DNA of 64,000 bases. Source: SAR202 cluster bacterium bin16. Its GTDB lineage: Bacteria; Chloroflexota; Dehalococcoidia; Lucifugimonadales; Australimonadaceae. The position numbers and the translations under genes are program-made. Where the stretch lies: contig MPMJ01000014.1 in the NCBI GenBank assembly GCA_002238425.1, positions 1-64,000 on the forward strand, in the 5' to 3' direction. The notes under the pieces are model-generated. The model saw only the letters and a program-made list of their open reading frames with translations. It did no database searches and had not been told where the DNA came from. Positions within the stretch are counted from its first letter, which is position 1. Every line of letters begins with the position of its first letter. Shown one piece after another: positions 61,275 through 64,000 of this stretch.

Positions 61275-61760
61275 TTATCTCTGTTGTCCGTAGCGCTCCG
61301 CGAGCGCCGCGATCACGTTGTCCGGTGCAAGTCCCCGTATGTCGCCACCCAACATGGCCACTTCCTTGAGGAGAGAGGCCCGCACGAACTGGTAGCGTCC
61401 GTCCGTCATCAGGCAGACCACGTCGACGTTGGGCGCGAGCTTCCGGTTCATCAGCGCCATCTCGAACTCCGACTCGAAGTCCGCGTGCATCCTGATGCCC
61501 CGGACGATGGCCGTTGCGTTCTGGGCCTGCGCGTAGTCCACGACCAGGCCGCTGAAACTGCGTACCTCCACGTTCGACAGCCCGGCGGCGGCTTCCTGTA
61601 TCAGCCGCACGCGCTCCTCAGTGGAGAACATCGTCTGCTTCTGCGGCGCCTCGAACACGGCCATGATGACCTTCTCGAAGAGATAGGAGGCGCGCTGGAG
61701 GATGTCCAGGTGTCCCGCAGTCACCGGGTCGAAGCGGCCGGGGTAGATAGCCGTCGTCAT
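61275..61760 (-). CDS. coaD: Phosphopantetheine adenylyltransferase
   Basis: A 161-residue enzyme of CoA synthesis, transferring AMP from ATP to 4'-phosphopantetheine. AIYPGRFDPVTAGHLDI contains the HxGH-like nucleotidyltransferase site, and NATAIVRGIRMHADFESEFEMALMNRKL (in parts) and YQFVRASLLKEVAMLGGDI are typical. It overlaps the rsmD stop by 4 bases. CoaD supplies the CoA that the PPTase at 14195 uses. Confidence 0.98.
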   Translation of the reverse strand: MTTAIYPGRFDPVTAGHLDILQRASYLFEKVIMAVFEAPQKQTMFSTEERVRLIQEAAAGLSNVEVRSFSGLVVDYAQAQNATAIVRGIRMHADFESEFEMALMNRKLAPNVDVVCLMTDGRYQFVRASLLKEVAMLGGDIRGLAPDNVIAALAERYGQQR

Positions 61761-62359
61761 GCCGCAGCCTCCGCGTGGCTGTAGAAGGCGAGCGATACGT
61801 CGCCGTAGCGGCGGTCGTCCCACTTCGCGAGCGAGCCGCAGCGGTCGTCCGCGGCGGTGCGGCTGGAGTGGCCGCAGACCAGGATGCCCTCGTCCCGCAG
61901 CAGACCGGCCTCGCCGATGCGCGTGATGAGGGCGGCGGGGAACGGCTGCGTGTACGGCGGGTCCATCAGCAGGAAGTCGCAGCTACCCAGGCGGTCGAGG
62001 GCGTCCTCGGCACGCGCCGCGTGAACGTCCGCCCTGTCCGCGAACCCCGCTGTCTGCAGGTTGGCCTTGATCACTGCTATCTGCCTCCGGTCTGCCTCGA
62101 CGAACCCGGAATGGGCCGCTCCCCGGCTGAGAGCCTCGATGCCCAGGGAGCCGGTTCCCGCGAAGAGGTCAGCCACGTAAGCGTCCTCGATACCGTACCG
62201 AGCGAGGATGTTGAACAACGCGCTCCGCACTCTGTCGGTCGTGGGTCTCACGCCGGGCGCTCTGGGCGAACTCAGCGGTACGCCTCTTGCCATTCCGCCC
62301 GTTATCCGCAGCGCCGCTCCCCTGTCCGGCAGGTCGTCCTGCCGCCTCGAACTTTGCAC
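61757..62359 (-). CDS. rsmD: 16S rRNA (guanine-966-N2)-methyltransferase
   Basis: A methyltransferase of about 185-200 residues. Motifs: LRITGGMARGVPLSSP (conserved start region), RPTTDRVRSALFNIL, the SAM site ADLFAGTGSLGIEALSRGAA and the catalytic DPPY in LLMDPPYTQPFP. The start is uncertain. GTG 62359 is given; the conserved sequence begins at a CTG codon (62311) with GGGGAG before it. It is coupled to coaD by a 4-base overlap. Confidence 0.92.
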   Translation of the reverse strand: MQSSRRQDDLPDRGAALRITGGMARGVPLSSPRAPGVRPTTDRVRSALFNILARYGIEDAYVADLFAGTGSLGIEALSRGAAHSGFVEADRRQIAVIKANLQTAGFADRADVHAARAEDALDRLGSCDFLLMDPPYTQPFPAALITRIGEAGLLRDEGILVCGHSSRTAADDRCGSLAKWDDRRYGDVSLAFYSHAEAAA

Positions 62360-62452
62360 AAAGTCTAGACTTGGTTTGAATCTCTGTTCAATGAAACTAG
62401 CTCGCTGGTTAGCGGGGTTTCCTCGCAGTGCTTCCGTGCGCTGATCTAGGCT

Positions 62453-63097
62453 ATGAGGATGACCGAGCCATTGATCCTTCCGATACGGGCCGACCAGATC
62501 CCGCAAGCAGCTCATGCGATGGCAAGTGCCTTCGCGGAGGCCCCCCGCTTCAGGTTCCTCGTTCCAAGAGACGAGCAACGTCAGGCGAAGTTGCGCTGGT
62601 ACTGGGAAGCCGTCATGCGCGCTTGTCTGCTATCGGGCGGAGTCGTCCACACGGCGCTGGAGAAGCCTGGCGGTTTGGTACAGGGTGTCGCGATATGGGA
62701 CTCGCCGGCACAACGCCCATACAGCGTCACGACGCTCCTAAGGTCCAGCCTGTGGTCTACGCCCGTCCGACTCGGCATACCTGCCTGGTTGCGCCGTCGC
62801 TCCCTGAGCTCCGTGCTCGCCGCGCTGGAGTCACCCCAACCGTGCTGGTATCTCAACGCCATCGGCGTCGACCCATCAGCACAGCGTGGGGGACTGGGAA
62901 GCGCACTCCTCAACAGGATGCTCGCTCGCGTCGACGAAGATGCTCTACCCGCGTTCCTTGATACCTCCGCACCAGACAACCTCGGCTACTATGAGCGGTT
63001 CGGCTTCCGGGTTACGGCGGAGTCCACGCTGCCGAACGGCATTCCGCTCTGGGGCATGACCCGGCTGCCTAGGCACTACACGAGTCAGCAGGAGTAG
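62453..63097 (+). CDS. GNAT family N-acetyltransferase
   Basis: A 214-residue acetyltransferase. The acetyl-CoA site is LNAIGVDPSAQRGGLGSALL, followed by PAFLDTSAPDNLGYYERFGF, a pattern shared with the antibiotic-acetyltransferase-like and dimethylsulfoniopropionate-lyase-associated GNATs. The acceptor is unknown. The start is close to the divergent rsmD start (about 93 bases), so promoters probably lie in between. Confidence 0.9.
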   Translation: MRMTEPLILPIRADQIPQAAHAMASAFAEAPRFRFLVPRDEQRQAKLRWYWEAVMRACLLSGGVVHTALEKPGGLVQGVAIWDSPAQRPYSVTTLLRSSLWSTPVRLGIPAWLRRRSLSSVLAALESPQPCWYLNAIGVDPSAQRGGLGSALLNRMLARVDEDALPAFLDTSAPDNLGYYERFGFRVTAESTLPNGIPLWGMTRLPRHYTSQQE

Positions 63098-63115
63098 CTG
63101 GCGTCCGCGCTGACG

Positions 63116-63144
63116 TTTACTTACCCACGGGCTACGGGTAGAAT
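63116..63144 (+). promoter_or_regulatory. Sigma-70-type promoter for greA
   Basis: TTTACT (63116-63121) and TAGAAT (63139-63144) are spaced 17 bases. The expected transcription start (about 63151) falls at the first base of the leader hairpin. Confidence 0.6.
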
Positions 63145-63149
63145 AGGCG

Positions 63150-63194
63150 AGCCGAGCGCCTCGCAGCGGGGAAACCCCACGGGCGTTCGGCTTT
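63150..63194 (+). promoter_or_regulatory. Leader hairpin of greA (possible attenuator)
   Basis: AGCCGAGCGCC (63150-63160) pairs with GGCGTTCGGCT (63182-63192) with one G-U pair; an inner GGGG-aaa-CCCC stem adds stability, and TTTCCCC follows. It is 24 bases upstream of the greA start and could cause premature termination or protect the 5' end. Confidence 0.55.
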
Positions 63195-63218
63195 CCCCAA
63201 CCTACCGGAGGGCTGCCC

Positions 63219-63698
63219 ATGGCCTCAGAAGGCACATACCTGACGACCGCCGGGCTGCACGAGCTCGAAGAGGAGCTCGACCAGCTCCGTAGCGTGCGGC
63301 GCCAGGAAGTCGCCGAACGCATCCAGGACTCCAAGGAAGTCGGGGAGCTGGAGAACGCCGAGTACGAGGAAGCGAAGAACGAGCAGGCGTTCGTGGAAGG
63401 CCGCATCCAGGAGCTGGAGATGATGATAGCGAACGCCGTCATCATCCCCGACCACACCCAGGCCGGGGCCAGTTCCGACGTCGTCGAGCTCGGCTCCATC
63501 GTCGCCGTGCAGATGGGGAAGGGGAAGAAGGCCAGCACCTACACCATCGTCGGCAGCACGGAAGCCTCCCCCACGGACGGGCGCATCTCCAACGAGTCCC
63601 CGCTGGGGAAGGCGCTCCTCGGCAGGAAGGCCGGTCAGAAGGTTGAGTTCAAGACGCCTTCCGGCTCTCAGTCCATCACCATCGTCTCCGTTCAGTAG
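63219..63698 (+). CDS. greA: Transcription elongation factor GreA
   Basis: A 159-residue GreA that rescues backtracked RNA polymerase by stimulating transcript cleavage. The N-terminal coiled coil (YLTTAGLHELEEELDQLRS through GELENAEYEEAKNEQAFVEGRI) holds the acidic tip; the FKBP-like C-terminus shows VELGSIVAVQ and ESPLGKALLGRKAGQKV. It is followed 27 bases later by lysS. Confidence 0.98.
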   Translation: MASEGTYLTTAGLHELEEELDQLRSVRRQEVAERIQDSKEVGELENAEYEEAKNEQAFVEGRIQELEMMIANAVIIPDHTQAGASSDVVELGSIVAVQMGKGKKASTYTIVGSTEASPTDGRISNESPLGKALLGRKAGQKVEFKTPSGSQSITIVSVQ

Positions 63699-63725
63699 AA
63701 CGGAACTTCTCACCCGGAGAGGCTG

Positions 63726-64000
63726 ATGCCCCAACGCGGAGACGAGTTGCTCGCCAGCCGCCGAGCCAAGCTGGAGCGGCTGCGCCAACGCGACATAGAC
63801 CCCTACCCCGCCCGCTTCCATCGAACGCACACGACGGCTGAGGCCGCGCGCGCCTTCACCGACGCCGAAGCCGCGGGCGGCGACGGCCCCGCCGCCACCG
63901 TCGCCGGACGCATCGTGCGCCTGCGCCGCATGGGCAAGGCGTCGTTCGCGGACGTCGAGGACTCGGAGGGGCGTCTGCAGCTGTTCATCCGCAGCGACGC
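63726..64000 (+). CDS. lysS: Lysyl-tRNA synthetase, N-terminal part (runs off the window)
   Basis: The first 91 codons are visible: a helical start (LLASRRAKLERLRQRDIDPYPARF) and the OB-fold anticodon-binding domain (VAGRIVRLRRMGKASFADVEDSEGRLQLFI) of class II LysRS. The catalytic domain lies beyond 64000. It is in an operon with greA, a common arrangement. The start has GGAGAGG upstream. Confidence 0.93.
   Translation, partial: MPQRGDELLASRRAKLERLRQRDIDPYPARFHRTHTTAEAARAFTDAEAAGGDGPAATVAGRIVRLRRMGKASFADVEDSEGRLQLFIRSD

Overview
The window looks like a piece of a high-GC bacterial chromosome from the Chloroflexota, probably a SAR202-like or sponge-associated Dehalococcoidia lineage. This is inferred from gene content: a split ribosomal-protein/tuf operon, phthalate-type Rieske oxygenase, dihydroxyphthalate-decarboxylase-like protein, MmgE/PrpD, cupin and VOC proteins, and short dispersed GC-rich hairpin repeats between genes. 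No rRNA or other firm marker is present, so the taxonomy is tentative.

Layout. (1) 1-3.6 kb: the end of a MetE-like protein, a DinB-like protein, a TfoX-N protein and an acyl-CoA synthetase, with MITE-like repeats. (2) 3.7-15.8 kb: a compact polyketide/fatty-acid locus. One 3,376-residue type I PKS (KS-AT-DH-cMT-ER-KR-ACP followed by a KS and a decayed AT) is followed by a free carrier protein, a phosphopantetheinyl transferase and an alpha/beta hydrolase. The architecture predicts a reduced, methyl-branched acyl chain, as proposed for the Sup-type PKSs of sponge symbionts. (3) 16-29.2 kb: comM, a fused electron-transfer flavoprotein, a DUF3179 protein, SDR, MscS channel, otsB, a lipoprotein, catabolic genes and otsA. 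(4) 29.5-34.6 kb: three tRNAs, tuf, rpmG, secE, nusG, rplK, rplA, an L10 leader, rplJ and rplL; rpoB does not follow. (5) 34.6-42.8 kb: housekeeping and catabolic genes (DinB, nitroreductase, DUF427, RadC, VOC, cation/proton antiporter, cupin, M20 amidase).

(6) 51.2-42.9 kb, minus strand: a tetrapyrrole operon (precorrin-2 dehydrogenase-like, hemA, hemC, fused cobA-hemD, hemB, an unknown gene, hemL). It runs on, closely spaced, into a cupredoxin lipoprotein, a four-helix membrane protein resembling the PuuD membrane domain, and a 33-residue one-helix protein. HemL carries a diverged 30-residue tandem duplication next to its PLP lysine. (7) 51.3-55.9 kb, plus strand: a moxR, DUF58, transglutaminase operon with a good sigma-70-type promoter. 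(8) 55.9-64 kb: Rieske oxygenase, methyltransferase, AlaX, MmgE/PrpD, a DivIVA-like coiled coil, coaD, rsmD, a GNAT protein, greA and the start of lysS.

The most unusual items are the PKS locus (lost AT2 serine, His for Tyr in KR, a dispersed repeat read through inside the protein, matching repeats at both flanks), the HemL duplication, and the cupredoxin/PuuD-like/micro-protein tail of the heme operon.
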